In this document: one piece after another, positions 23,168 to 31,934 of the stretch
Numbering within the stretch: the first letter of the stretch is position 1
Layout: every line of letters starts with the position of its first letter
From: Streptococcus sp. LYSM12
GTDB lineage: Bacteria > Bacillota > Bacilli > Lactobacillales > Streptococcaceae
Assembly (NCBI RefSeq): GCF_004569635.1
Contig: NZ_SPOZ01000026.1
Coordinates: 1-33,638, forward strand
Direction of reading: 5' to 3'
DNA: 33,638 nt
Notes under the pieces: model-generated
Database searches by the model: none
What the model saw: only the letters and a program-made list of their open reading frames with translations
Told to the model about the DNA's origin: nothing
Translations under genes and position numbers: made by a program

Positions 23168-23931
23168 TGGTACTTCTTGATGTAAAAAAATTAACGAAAA
23201 ACTTTGGCGGTCTGACTGCGGTTGGTGATGTAACAATGGAATTACACGAGGGTGAATTGGTTGGTTTGATTGGACCAAATGGTGCAGGAAAGACAACCCT
23301 CTTCAATCTCTTGACAGGTGTCTATGAGCCAAGTGCGGGAACCATTACCTTGGCTGGAGTTCTTTTGAACGGAAAGGCTCCGTCTAACATTGCCTCTCTA
23401 GGATTAGGACGAACCTTTCAAAATATCCGCTTGTTTAAAGACATGACAGTCTTGGAAAATGTCTTGATTGGTTTGAGTAACCATGGGAAGAATCATGTCT
23501 TTGCAAGTTTTTTCCGCCTGCCAGCCTTTTATAAAAATGAAGTGGCTTTACGTGAAAAAGCCATTGACCTCTTGAAAATTTTTGATTTGGATAAGGATGC
23601 AGATACGCTGGCTAAAAATTTACCATATGGCCAGCAACGTCGTTTGGAAATCGTCCGTGCCTTAGCAACTGAACCAAAGATCCTCTTCCTTGATGAGCCA
23701 GCTGCAGGGATGAACCCGCAAGAAACAGCTGAATTAACGCAATTAATCCGTAAAATCAAAGATGAATTTAAGATTACGATTATGTTGATTGAACATGATA
23801 TGAGCCTAGTGATGGAAGTGACAGAGCGCATCTATGTCTTGGAATACGGACGCCTTATCGCACATGGAACACCAGAGGAAATCAAGACCAACAAACGCGT
23901 AATTGAAGCATATCTTGGAGGTGAAGCCTAA
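23167..23931 (+). CDS. livG: Branched-chain amino acid ABC transporter, ATPase LivG
   Basis: A 254-residue ABC ATPase. Walker A is GPNGAGKTTL (about 36-45). The C-loop is the LivG variant NLPYGQQRRLEIVRAL, with YGQQ in place of SGGQ. Walker B is ILFLDEPAAGMNP, followed by the switch His in LIEHDMSLVMEV. A LivG-type C-terminal tail is present (EIKTNKRVIEAYLGGEA). It shares bases with livM and livF at both ends. Works as a heterodimer with LivF. Confidence 0.96.
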   Translation: MVLLDVKKLTKNFGGLTAVGDVTMELHEGELVGLIGPNGAGKTTLFNLLTGVYEPSAGTITLAGVLLNGKAPSNIASLGLGRTFQNIRLFKDMTVLENVLIGLSNHGKNHVFASFFRLPAFYKNEVALREKAIDLLKIFDLDKDADTLAKNLPYGQQRRLEIVRALATEPKILFLDEPAAGMNPQETAELTQLIRKIKDEFKITIMLIEHDMSLVMEVTERIYVLEYGRLIAHGTPEEIKTNKRVIEAYLGGEA

Positions 23932-24641
23932 TGTCAATGTTAAAAGTAGAAGACTTATCCGTCCATTATGGCGTCATTGAAGCGGTGAAAAATGTATCCT
24001 TTGAAGTGAATGAAGGGGAAGTTGTCACCTTGATTGGAGCTAATGGTGCCGGAAAAACCTCAATCTTGCGGACTATTTCAGGTCTGGTGCGCCCGTCTTC
24101 TGGGAAAATTAGCTTTTTGGGAAATGAAATTCAACGTGTTCCCGCCCGTAAAATCGTGGCGGCAGGCTTATCTCAAGTCCCAGAGGGACGCCATGTCTTT
24201 GCAGGTTTGACCGTTATGGAAAATTTGGAAATGGGAGCATTTTTACGGAATAATCGTGAAGAGAACCAAGCAAATTTGAAAAAGATTTTTGCCCGTTTCC
24301 CACGTCTAGAAGAACGTAAAAATCAAGATGCAGCAACTCTTTCAGGTGGAGAACAACAGATGCTTGCCATGGGACGTGCGCTCATGAGCCAACCTAAATT
24401 ATTGCTTCTTGATGAGCCATCTATGGGGCTTGCACCGATTTTTATTCAAGAAATTTTTGATATCATTCAAGATATTCAAAAACAAGGCACAACCGTTCTC
24501 TTGATTGAACAAAATGCCAATAAGGCCCTCTCTATCGCAGATCGAGGCTATGTCCTTGAAACAGGGAAAATCGTCCTTTCAGGAACAGGAACAGAACTGC
24601 TCGCCTCAGAAGAAGTCAAAAAAGCCTACCTGGGTGGTTAA
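23931..24641 (+). CDS. livF: Branched-chain amino acid ABC transporter, ATPase LivF
   Basis: A 236-residue ABC ATPase. Walker A is GANGAGKTSI, the signature is TLSGGEQQMLAMGRAL, Walker B is LLLLDEPSMGLAP, and LIEQNANKALSIADRGYVLETGKI is typical of LivF, where Gln replaces the usual switch His. It ends in the family form VKKAYLGG. Last gene of the operon; a strong terminator starts at its stop codon. Confidence 0.96.
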   Translation: MSMLKVEDLSVHYGVIEAVKNVSFEVNEGEVVTLIGANGAGKTSILRTISGLVRPSSGKISFLGNEIQRVPARKIVAAGLSQVPEGRHVFAGLTVMENLEMGAFLRNNREENQANLKKIFARFPRLEERKNQDAATLSGGEQQMLAMGRALMSQPKLLLLDEPSMGLAPIFIQEIFDIIQDIQKQGTTVLLIEQNANKALSIADRGYVLETGKIVLSGTGTELLASEEVKKAYLGG

Positions 24642-24665
24642 AACGAGGCATATGCCTCGTTTTTT
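24641..24665 (+). terminator. Terminator of the liv operon
   Basis: A perfect 22-bp palindrome (arms AAACGAGGCAT / ATGCCTCGTTT, 24641-24662) is followed by T's. A MITE is inserted at the TA just after the T-run. Confidence 0.92.
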
Positions 24666-24666
24666 A

Positions 24667-24924
24667 TAGCCATTTTGTTTATCTTTTATAGCCGTTTCGT
24701 TTATTTTTAGTACTAGGCAAGGAGTCGCAGGTAGTTGAAATAGTTGATAACTATTTCAAGTGACAGATAAGAAAAGTGTAACTTTTCTCAATGGTACAGC
24801 AAGACGAGTGAACGAAGTAATAAAAGATAAACGAAATGGCTATATGACTTTGTTCGCTCACTTTGCCGTACTCTCGGACAGCCTATCGCTTGTTGCCTCG
24901 TACTAAAAGGCAACCTAAAGACTA
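24667..24924 (+). repeat. MITE-like repeat, copy 6 (outer), split by another copy
   Basis: The outer element runs from TAGCC (24667) to GACTA (24920-24924), with TA on both sides (24665-24666, 24925-24926). It is interrupted at 24688. Removing the inner copy and one TA leaves 102 bp, the standard length, and rejoins CTTTTA-TGACTTTGTTCGC as in uninterrupted copies. Confidence 0.92.
24689..24842 (-). repeat. MITE-like repeat, copy 7 (inner), inserted in copy 6
   Basis: A copy in the opposite orientation with termini TAGCC (24689-24693) and GGCTA (24838-24842), flanked by duplicated TA at 24687-24688 and 24843-24844. It is 154 bp, about 52 bp longer than the standard form. The normal centre (CTGTACTAGAGTAC) is replaced by a segment with two hairpins. 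Confidence 0.92.
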
Positions 24925-25123
24925 TACGTTGGAAATGAGGATTTGTGCTAGCAACTCCTCCCTTTGTTGGCATGTCTGAGGAACGTTTTCAGGTCAGCAA
25001 GAGGAAACCCTGTTGAGTATTTTTCCTCTTGTAAGCAAGTTATGCCCTGTTTTAGGTTATCCATAAGAAATGGCACAAGTGTTTTTCCTTGCGAATTAGT
25101 GGACCTTTTAAGTTGGAAATGAG

Positions 25124-25147
25124 AGCTAGCCTAGAGCTAGTTTTTTT
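25124..25147 (+). terminator. Terminator-like hairpin in the livF-rnc gap
   Basis: CTAGC (25126-25130) pairs with GCTAG (25136-25140), with wobble extension, followed by T's to 25147. Since the liv operon already ends at 24665, this may end a small RNA that starts after the MITE. Confidence 0.5.
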
Positions 25148-25216
25148 GTTTATTCCTATCCGTCAGACATCAAAATCTGATGTCGTTCGCTCACCTTGCT
25201 GAATTTCAGTTCTAGC

Positions 25217-25487
25217 TTGGGTTTAGAGGAGGCTGAATAAAAGTTTCCTCTCCACTTCTCAGACTAAGTATCAACCTCTCAGCTTAGTAGCTGATGGCTT
25301 CAATGGCTTTCATACCGTTGAATGTTGGAGAGGAAAGCCTGTTCTTTTTTGTTTCAAGGGGAACAGGTTAAAAATTTCTACTGGAGCTTTTCGCTCCTAT
25401 TTGTTTCCTTTCACGCTCCCAACCTACTCTCATCAGCTGTGTGGGAGTGAAACGACCTATTTTCAGACCGTTTCAGCTTGAACCCAA
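25217..25487. ncRNA. Candidate structured RNA or folded repeat
   Basis: A long-range pairing TTGGGTT (25217-25223) with AACCCAA (25481-25487) encloses a series of local stems: AGAGGA/TCCTCT (25225, 25246), ACTAAG/CTTAGT (25263, 25283), CCTGTTC/GAACAGG (25338, 25361), GGAGC/GCTCC (25383, 25393), CTCCCA/TGGGAG (25416, 25442) and GAAACG/CGTTTC (25449, 25469). On the minus strand the loops are purine-rich (for example GGAGC-GAAAA-GCTCC), which favours that strand. I recognise no known RNA family. It could also be a decayed repeat. Confidence 0.3.
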
Positions 25488-26036
25488 AATGTAAGAAGTG
25501 AAGAAGAACCGAACGCTACCTGTCGCGTTCTCTCCTACTCCCTATTTCCAAGCATTTACATTCTTCATTGTGAGAGGTAGTCAGATATTGATTTTGCTTT
25601 TGAGTATCAGTTTAACAGTTTTTTATCTGGAGATGTAATCCTACTTTATTCGTTGTGCCAATCCATTTTTCTTCTTTTTTCATCAACTTGTTTCTCTTTG
25701 GAACGAGGTGAAAGAATGGATGACAAATGCTGTGAAATCAGCTGTCTTCGTAATGGACGAGCACGACAGATAACCCTTTCTAAAAATAAGCGTCTGACGG
25801 GGCAGGAGCTAAAAGCTTCTAGCTCTAATGGACTAGAGATGAAGTTTTCTTCAAGAATAAAAGATCGTTAGAGAAAGGACTATTTTGACCTATACCCAAA
25901 GACAAGAAAGCAAGGTCAAATCAAGGGAGGAAACCTAAAAAAGTGAGGGGATTTATCAGTCAGCTTAGAAACTAGAAAACCAAGTCAGTTTTACAAATCT
26001 TTCCTACCTTTATCCTGGTTAATCCCCTTTATTTTA

Positions 26037-26065
26037 CTGAAAAATAGCTGGGAGTATGGTATAAT
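26037..26065 (+). promoter_or_regulatory. rnc-smc-ftsY operon promoter
   Basis: CTGAAA (26037-26042), a 17-bp spacer ending in TGG, and TATAAT (26060-26065), so the -10 box is also TG-extended. Confidence 0.8.
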
Positions 26066-26091
26066 AGGAAAGACAGACAAAAGGAGTACCT

Positions 26092-26778
26092 ATGCAAGGA
26101 TTACAAAAAAAATTGGTTGCTGAGTTTGGGATTGATTTTTCAGATTTAACCTTACTTGAGACAGCATTTACTCATACATCTTATGCCAATGAGCATCGTC
26201 TTCTAAAAATTTCACATAATGAGCGTCTGGAATTTTTAGGAGACGCTGTTCTGCAATTCATTATTTCTCGTTATTTATATCAGAAATATCCTCATTTTCC
26301 AGAAGGGGAGATGTCCAAGTTGCGTTCGACCTTTGTGCGGGAAGAGAGTTTGGCAGGTTTTACACGAGCTTGTGGCTTTGAGTCTTTTCTGCGTCTTGGT
26401 AAGGGAGAGGAAAAATCCGGAGGACGCAATCGGGATACGATTTTAGGAGACCTATTTGAGGCCTTTTTAGGAGCGCTCTTGCTCGATAAGGGAGTAGAAG
26501 CGGTCGAAAGGTTTCTCTATCGAGTTATGATTCCTCAACTTGAAGTTGGTAATTTTGAACGTGTAACAGATTACAAGACCCGTTTACAGGAACTGTTACA
26601 GGTGAATGGTGAAGTGATGATTCAGTATCAAGTTGCATCAGAAAATGGACCAGCTCATGATAAACTATTTGAAGTCGAAGTATTGGTAAATGGTCAAGCG
26701 ATGGGGAGAGGTCAAGGTCGCTCCAAAAAGCAAGCGGAACAGGCTGCTGCAAAGAATGCAGTGGAGGCAAGAGGGTAG
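26092..26778 (+). CDS. rnc: Ribonuclease III
   Basis: Endonuclease for double-stranded RNA, used in rRNA processing and mRNA turnover. The 228-residue product has the catalytic signature [15 protein letters not shown] (about residues 42-56), the second metal-binding region [20 protein letters not shown], and a C-terminal double-stranded-RNA-binding domain ending [24 protein letters not shown] precedes the ATG. The smc start codon follows its stop by 2 bases. Confidence 0.97.
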   Translation: MQGLQKKLVAEFGIDFSDLTLLETAFTHTSYANEHRLLKISHNERLEFLGDAVLQFIISRYLYQKYPHFPEGEMSKLRSTFVREESLAGFTRACGFESFLRLGKGEEKSGGRNRDTILGDLFEAFLGALLLDKGVEAVERFLYRVMIPQLEVGNFERVTDYKTRLQELLQVNGEVMIQYQVASENGPAHDKLFEVEVLVNGQAMGRGQGRSKKQAEQAAAKNAVEARG

Positions 26779-26780
26779 AT

Positions 26781-29700
26781 ATGTATCTCAAATCAATTGA
26801 AATGCAAGGATTCAAGTCCTTTGCAGATAAAACAAAGGTTGTCTTTGACCGAGGAGTGACAGCAGTTGTTGGTCCAAACGGTTCAGGCAAGTCCAATATT
26901 ACAGAAAGTCTCCGTTGGGCCTTGGGGGAATCTTCTGCTAAAAGCCTCCGTGGTGGCAAGATGCCTGATGTCATTTTTGCAGGGACTGAAAGTCGCAAGG
27001 CGCTCAATTATGCTTCTGTTATTGTCACCTTGGATAATAGTACCGGCTTTATTGCAGGTCGTCAGAAAGAAATCAAGGTTGAGCGCCATATTTATCGTTC
27101 GGGTGATAGCGAGTATCTGATTGATGGGCAGAAAGTTCGCCTGCGAGATATCCATGATTTGTTTATGGATACAGGTCTTGGTCGAGATTCCTTTTCAATT
27201 ATTTCCCAAGGTCGAGTTGAGGCTATCTTTAACTCCAAGCCAGAAGAACGACGTGCGATTTTTGAAGAGGCAGCTGGTGTCCTTAAATACAAGACCCGCA
27301 AGAAAGAAACAGAAAGCAAATTATCACAGGCACAGGACAATCTTGATCGATTAGAAGATATCATCTACGAATTGGATAATCAAGTCAAACCATTAGAAAA
27401 GCAAGCAGAGGTTGCTAGAAAATATTTGGGATTAGATGAGGAACGTAGAGGTTTGTATCTGAATGTTCTGGTGGCTCAGATTGATAAGGGACGTCAACTG
27501 ATCCGTCAAAAAGAAGCGGATTTAGATGAGATTAAAGCAGATTTAGCCCATTATTATGAGCAACGTGATCAGTTAGAGCTTGAGAATCAGGGCTTGAAAC
27601 AACAGCGCCAGCAGTTGAATGTTCAGTTAGAGCGTGAGCAGGCTGTCTTATTGGATGTGACCAAGTTGATCAGCGATTTGGAGCGAAAGATTGAAGTCCA
27701 TCAACTAGAGTCCAGTCAGAATGAAACGAGCCGTCAAGAGGCGCAGGCTAGGTTGCTAGACTTAGAGGAAAAACGGGCTAAAACAAGGGAAATACTAGAT
27801 ACAAAGTCTGGGAACTTAATCCAGTTGCAGGAAGAATTGGCAAAATTGAAAGCAGCAATGGTGGAAAAAGAAGCAGAATTAGGTTATTTTTCAGAAGACC
27901 CAGATCAGGTACTGGATCATCTTAGAGAACAGTATGTTGCATTGCTACAGGATGAAGCAGAAGTATCCAATAGCCTTGCCAAAGTAGAGCAGGATATTAC
28001 CAACCAGCATCGGTTAACAGAAAGCCAGTCCGAAGAATTAGAGCGCCTGCAGTCTGAAATGAATACCAGTCAAGCAGAATTAGATCAACTACAGGCAAGT
28101 CTAGTAGCAGCAGAGGCTAGCTTACAGGAGTTACTGCAAGCCTATCAAGACAAGCAAAAAGTCTTGGTCGACCTGGATAAGGAGTATCAAGCAAGCCAAT
28201 CTAAGATGTTTGACTTGTTAGACCAGTTAAAGATGAAACGAGCGCGCCAATCTAGTTTGGAAGCAATCTTGCAGAATCATTCTAATTTTTATGCGGGGGT
28301 CAAGGCTGTCTTACAGCAAGCTGATCGAATCGGAGGAATTGTAGGAGCGGTTAGTGCGAATTTGACCTTTGATATAGAATACCAGACTGCTCTTGAAGTT
28401 GCTCTTGGTGGGGCTAGTCAGCATGTGATTGTCGAAGATGAGGCGACAGCAAAATCAGCGATTGCCTTTTTGAAGCAACATCGGCAAGGGCGGGCAACCT
28501 TTTTACCCCTAACCACGATTAAAGCGCGCCATTTAGCAGGTCATCTCTTGAGCCAATTAGAGTCATCGACAGGATTTTTGGGGCTAACGAGTGATTTGGT
28601 CACCTTTGATGCTCGCTTAGAATCTATTTTTCAAAATTTATTAGGAACGATTGCGATTTTTGATACTGTAGAAAATGCCAATCAGGCGGCGCGAGCAACT
28701 AAATTCCAAGTGCGTTTGGTGACTCTTGATGGTACCGAAATTCGTCCTGGAGGGGCTTTTGCAGGAGGAAGTAATCGCACCAATCATACAACTTTTGTTA
28801 AGCCGGAATTGGATGTGCTAGCAGAAGAAATTGCGGTTTTAAGTAAGAGATTGCAAGAACAAGAAGATTTGGTCGGTACCAAAAAAGAAGCAGCAGCGCT
28901 TATTCGTCAATCCTTGGAGGAAATGAAAGAGGCCGGTGAGGAGGCGCGTCTTGTTGAACAACGACTTCGTTTTTCTTACGAACAGTTACTAGCCAAAGTT
29001 GAGGAGTTGCAGGCCTTGTATGCTGTTAAAGCAGGTCAAGCTGGTAATAGTATTTTATCTGACTTGCAAGATTTGGCTAAAAAATATCAAGGACAGTTGG
29101 TTCACTTTACCGAGAAAAAGGTCAAGTTAACAGGACAGATTGAGGAGATGAAAACCAATCGTCATGCTATTCAGGAGCAAGTGCAGGTATTGCAGGAAAG
29201 TCTCTCAAGTCTGAAAGTCACCCAGAGCCAGTTGGCTAGTGAGGTACGGTTTGAACAGACGGATTTGACTCGTTTACAGGAAGAAGAAGCAACTATTGCG
29301 CGTGAAATAGAGCTTTTACAGATTGTCATTGACCAGAAAGTGGAAGCACAGGATGACACTAGCTTAGAGGTTTTGAATGAGCAGTTGCTAGCGGCTAAAA
29401 GCAAGCAGATAGAAACCAATCAGCTCCTTATTCGTCTTAAATTAGAACTAGAAGATATCGAGGGACAATTTGAGGATATTCAATCACGTTTAGAGCAGAT
29501 GCGCTTGAAAAATGATGAATTGATTCGGAAACAAGCCAGACTTGAAGCAGACTATGAGCAAGAAGCCAGTCAATTGAGGACCTTATTGGCTAATCTGACA
29601 GAACATTATAAAATGAGTTTTGAAGAAGCACAGATGCAGGCTGAAGTCCTAGAGGACTTGTCTCGTGCAGAGCAGACCTTGAAAGAACTAGAACGAGCCA

Positions 29701-30314
29701 TCCGCGCCTTGGGACCAGTCAATTTAGAAGCGATTGCTCAGTATGAGGAAGTCCACCAACGTCTGACTTTTTTAAATGATCAACGTGAGGATATCTTAAC
29801 TGCTCGTAATCTCTTGTTGGATACCATTCATGAGATGGATGACGAGGTTAAAGAACGCTTTAAACAAACTTTTGAAGCCATTCGTGAGAGTTTTAAGCAG
29901 ACTTTTAAACAGATGTTTGGCGGTGGTTCAGCAGATTTAATCTTGACCAGTCCTGATATTCTTACGGCGGGTGTAGAGATTTCAGTCCAGCCACCTGGAA
30001 AGAAAATTCAGTCCTTGAATCTGATGTCTGGTGGCGAAAAAGCTCTGTCAGCCCTAGCCCTCCTCTTTTCGATCATTCGCGTGAAGACAATTCCATTTGT
30101 GATTCTAGATGAGGTAGAAGCAGCGCTTGATGAGGCTAATGTCAAACGTTTTGGTGACTATCTCAACCGATTTGACAAGTCTAGCCAATTTATTGTGGTT
30201 ACTCACCGTAAGGGGACAATGGCAGCAGCAGATGCCATGTATGGAGTAACCATGCAAGAATCAGGTGTCTCGAAGATTGTCTCTGTCAAGTTGAAAGATA
30301 TAGAAAGTGAGTAG
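26781..30314 (+). CDS. smc: Chromosome partition protein SMC
   Basis: The ATPase core of the SMC-ScpAB condensin that organises and segregates the chromosome. It has 1177 residues, normal for the family. Order: N-terminal Walker A GPNGSGKSNI (31-40) with QGRVEAIFNSKPEERR; a long coiled coil; a hinge at about residues 510-670 with GIVGAVSANLTFDIEYQTALEVALGG and the Gly-rich RPGGAFAGGS; a second coiled coil; and a C-terminal head with LMSGGEKALSALALLFSI (signature) and PFVILDEVEAALDEANVKRF (Walker B). It starts 2 bases after rnc. Confidence 0.98.
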   Translation: MYLKSIEMQGFKSFADKTKVVFDRGVTAVVGPNGSGKSNITESLRWALGESSAKSLRGGKMPDVIFAGTESRKALNYASVIVTLDNSTGFIAGRQKEIKVERHIYRSGDSEYLIDGQKVRLRDIHDLFMDTGLGRDSFSIISQGRVEAIFNSKPEERRAIFEEAAGVLKYKTRKKETESKLSQAQDNLDRLEDIIYELDNQVKPLEKQAEVARKYLGLDEERRGLYLNVLVAQIDKGRQLIRQKEADLDEIKADLAHYYEQRDQLELENQGLKQQRQQLNVQLEREQAVLLDVTKLISDLERKIEVHQLESSQNETSRQEAQARLLDLEEKRAKTREILDTKSGNLIQLQEELAKLKAAMVEKEAELGYFSEDPDQVLDHLREQYVALLQDEAEVSNSLAKVEQDITNQHRLTESQSEELERLQSEMNTSQAELDQLQASLVAAEASLQELLQAYQDKQKVLVDLDKEYQASQSKMFDLLDQLKMKRARQSSLEAILQNHSNFYAGVKAVLQQADRIGGIVGAVSANLTFDIEYQTALEVALGGASQHVIVEDEATAKSAIAFLKQHRQGRATFLPLTTIKARHLAGHLLSQLESSTGFLGLTSDLVTFDARLESIFQNLLGTIAIFDTVENANQAARATKFQVRLVTLDGTEIRPGGAFAGGSNRTNHTTFVKPELDVLAEEIAVLSKRLQEQEDLVGTKKEAAALIRQSLEEMKEAGEEARLVEQRLRFSYEQLLAKVEELQALYAVKAGQAGNSILSDLQDLAKKYQGQLVHFTEKKVKLTGQIEEMKTNRHAIQEQVQVLQESLSSLKVTQSQLASEVRFEQTDLTRLQEEEATIAREIELLQIVIDQKVEAQDDTSLEVLNEQLLAAKSKQIETNQLLIRLKLELEDIEGQFEDIQSRLEQMRLKNDELIRKQARLEADYEQEASQLRTLLANLTEHYKMSFEEAQMQAEVLEDLSRAEQTLKELERAIRALGPVNLEAIAQYEEVHQRLTFLNDQREDILTARNLLLDTIHEMDDEVKERFKQTFEAIRESFKQTFKQMFGGGSADLILTSPDILTAGVEISVQPPGKKIQSLNLMSGGEKALSALALLFSIIRVKTIPFVILDEVEAALDEANVKRFGDYLNRFDKSSQFIVVTHRKGTMAAADAMYGVTMQESGVSKIVSVKLKDIESE

Positions 30315-30324
30315 GCAGGTACAG

Positions 30325-31134
30325 ATGATTCAAAAAATAATTGCAACCGACATGGATGGCACATTTCTCAGAGAAGATCATCAATTCAATCGAGAACGTT
30401 TTCGCCGTGTACTGAATCAATTCCATGAAAAGGGATATGTATTTGCAGCAGCAAGTGGTCGTTCTTTACTGAGTCTGCAAACTGTGTTTCAAGGCTTTGA
30501 AGACGAGATAGCTTTTATTGCTGAAAACGGATCTCTGGTATCTTATAAGGGAGAGGTTATTTTTGAAGAACAGCCGATTGAGCGTAAGGTCTATATGGAT
30601 ATTGTCCACAAGCTAGAAGAAGGACCATACGGTAGCAGCAGCTTTCTTGTCCTATCAGGTAGACAGGGTGCCTATCTATTAACCAGCGCAGAGCAATCCT
30701 ATATTGATATGATTTCTCAATTTTACGTGAAAATTCATCTTGTCACGGATTTTTCTGAGGTAACAGAAGATATTGTTAAGATTGTGGCGACGTTTCCAGA
30801 TGGCACATTAGAAGCTGGTCAAGAGTGGTTGAATGAACACTTTGATCGTGTGACAGCTGTTACGACAGGTTTTGAATCGGTTGATATTATCTTGTCAGAT
30901 AGCCATAAGGCAGTCGGCCTATATAACTTGTGCGAGTACTTTGGAGTAGATGCAGAACATGTTGTCGCTTTTGGTGACAATCAAAATGACTTGGAAATGC
31001 TTGATTTTGCAGGAACTTCCCTTGCAACTAGCAATGCCAAACCAGAGGTGAAAAAGGTCGCAGACACAGTTATTGGTCACTGTAATGATGAAGCTGTTTT
31101 GGCTTATATGGAGGAAATGTTACATGAGTATTAA
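30325..31134 (+). CDS. HAD-superfamily (Cof-type) phosphatase, first copy
   Basis: A 269-residue HAD hydrolase of the Cof/IIB type, likely a sugar-phosphate, FMN or similar phosphatase. Motif I is ATDMDGTFL with the nucleophile and acid Asp, motif II is AAASGRS, the motif III Lys is in SHKAVGL, and motif IV is VVAFGDNQNDLEML. The IIB cap lies between motifs II and III. The ATG at 30325 is preferred over an in-frame GTG at 30307, which overlaps smc. The gene overlaps the next by 11 bases. The pair in this place is standard in streptococci, but the substrates are not known. Confidence 0.88.
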   Translation: MIQKIIATDMDGTFLREDHQFNRERFRRVLNQFHEKGYVFAAASGRSLLSLQTVFQGFEDEIAFIAENGSLVSYKGEVIFEEQPIERKVYMDIVHKLEEGPYGSSSFLVLSGRQGAYLLTSAEQSYIDMISQFYVKIHLVTDFSEVTEDIVKIVATFPDGTLEAGQEWLNEHFDRVTAVTTGFESVDIILSDSHKAVGLYNLCEYFGVDAEHVVAFGDNQNDLEMLDFAGTSLATSNAKPEVKKVADTVIGHCNDEAVLAYMEEMLHEY

Positions 31135-31933
31135 ACTAATTGCCCTTGATTTAGACGGAACCTTGCTTACAACTGATAAGCGGATTTCAATAGAAAATAA
31201 AATGGCTCTGCAAGCAGCACGAGATAAGGGAGTGTATGTGGTCTTGACGACTGGACGCCCGCTACGAGCCATAGAACCTTTCCTAGAAGAATTAGGTCTC
31301 TTGGGCCAGGGGAATTATTCTATCACTTTCAACGGTGGCTTGGTGCAGGAAAATACGGGGTATGTGCTGGATAAGGTGGGTTTTGGCTTGGAGGAAGCAC
31401 GAACGATTCGAGCAGTTACCCAACAATTAGAACTCCCTATAGCTTTATTGGTCGATGGGACAGTTTATACCTTGCCATCTGAACAGAACTCTCTCTATGC
31501 CGTCTTGAGTCCCTTGTTAGATGCGGTTGATATAAACGATACAGATTTGCCAGATATTGTCTATAATAAAGCAGTGACAGCCATCGATGCTGCTTATTTG
31601 GATGAGCGAATTCCTCAGATACCAACAGAACTGCATGATCAATTTGAAATTTTTAAATCGCGGGATATTTTGTTGGAATGGAGCCCTAAAGGGGTTCACA
31701 AGGCCAATGGGCTTGCAAAATTGATTCAGTACTTGGGAATTGATGCATCAGAAGTGATGGCCTGTGGAGATGAAGAAAATGATTTGAGCATGGTCGAATG
31801 GGCTGGCCTAGGAGTGGCTATGGCAAATGCCAATGCAAAACTAAAAGAAGTTGCTCAGGTAGTATTACCATTGACTAATGATGAGAACGGTATCGCCTGG
31901 GCGATTGAACAGTACGTAATAAGTGAGGAATAG
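31124..31933 (+). CDS. HAD-superfamily (Cof-type) phosphatase, second copy
   Basis: A 269-residue paralogue-like neighbour of the preceding gene, also Cof/IIB type. Motif I is LIALDLDGTLLT, motif II is VVLTTGRPLRA, the Lys is in SPKGVHKANGLAKL, and motif IV is VMACGDEENDLSMVEWAG. The ATG at 31124 has GGAGG 8 bases upstream and overlaps the previous stop, so translation is coupled. An in-frame start at 31073 lies inside the previous gene without an SD. The substrate is unknown. Confidence 0.88.
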   Translation: MSIKLIALDLDGTLLTTDKRISIENKMALQAARDKGVYVVLTTGRPLRAIEPFLEELGLLGQGNYSITFNGGLVQENTGYVLDKVGFGLEEARTIRAVTQQLELPIALLVDGTVYTLPSEQNSLYAVLSPLLDAVDINDTDLPDIVYNKAVTAIDAAYLDERIPQIPTELHDQFEIFKSRDILLEWSPKGVHKANGLAKLIQYLGIDASEVMACGDEENDLSMVEWAGLGVAMANANAKLKEVAQVVLPLTNDENGIAWAIEQYVISEE

Positions 31934-31934
31934 A

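Larger units (their letters stand above)
24927..26036. other. Long intergenic region, hairpin-rich, no supported gene
   Basis: About 1.1 kb with no convincing protein. Visible structure: GTTGGAAATGAG at 24928-24939, repeated at 25113-25124; a perfect 10-bp hairpin CAAGAGGAAA / TTTCCTCTTG (24998-25007, 25022-25031); a terminator-like hairpin at 25124-25147; a GACATCA..TGATGTC hairpin near 25170; a multi-hairpin segment at 25217-25487; and a 9-bp inverted pair CCGTCAGAC (25165) and GTCTGACGG (25793). A 72-codon reading at 25653-25871 is not supported. Confidence 0.55.

Noticed and set aside
25328..25345. GAGAGGAAAGCC resembling the conserved GAGGAAAGTCC of RNase P RNA
   Set aside because: The other universally conserved RNase P elements are missing around it.
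25653..25871. A 72-codon open frame with internal SD-like sequences
   Set aside because: Composition and sequence resemble no protein, the region is full of hairpins and inverted repeats, and no promoter fits. Treated as chance.
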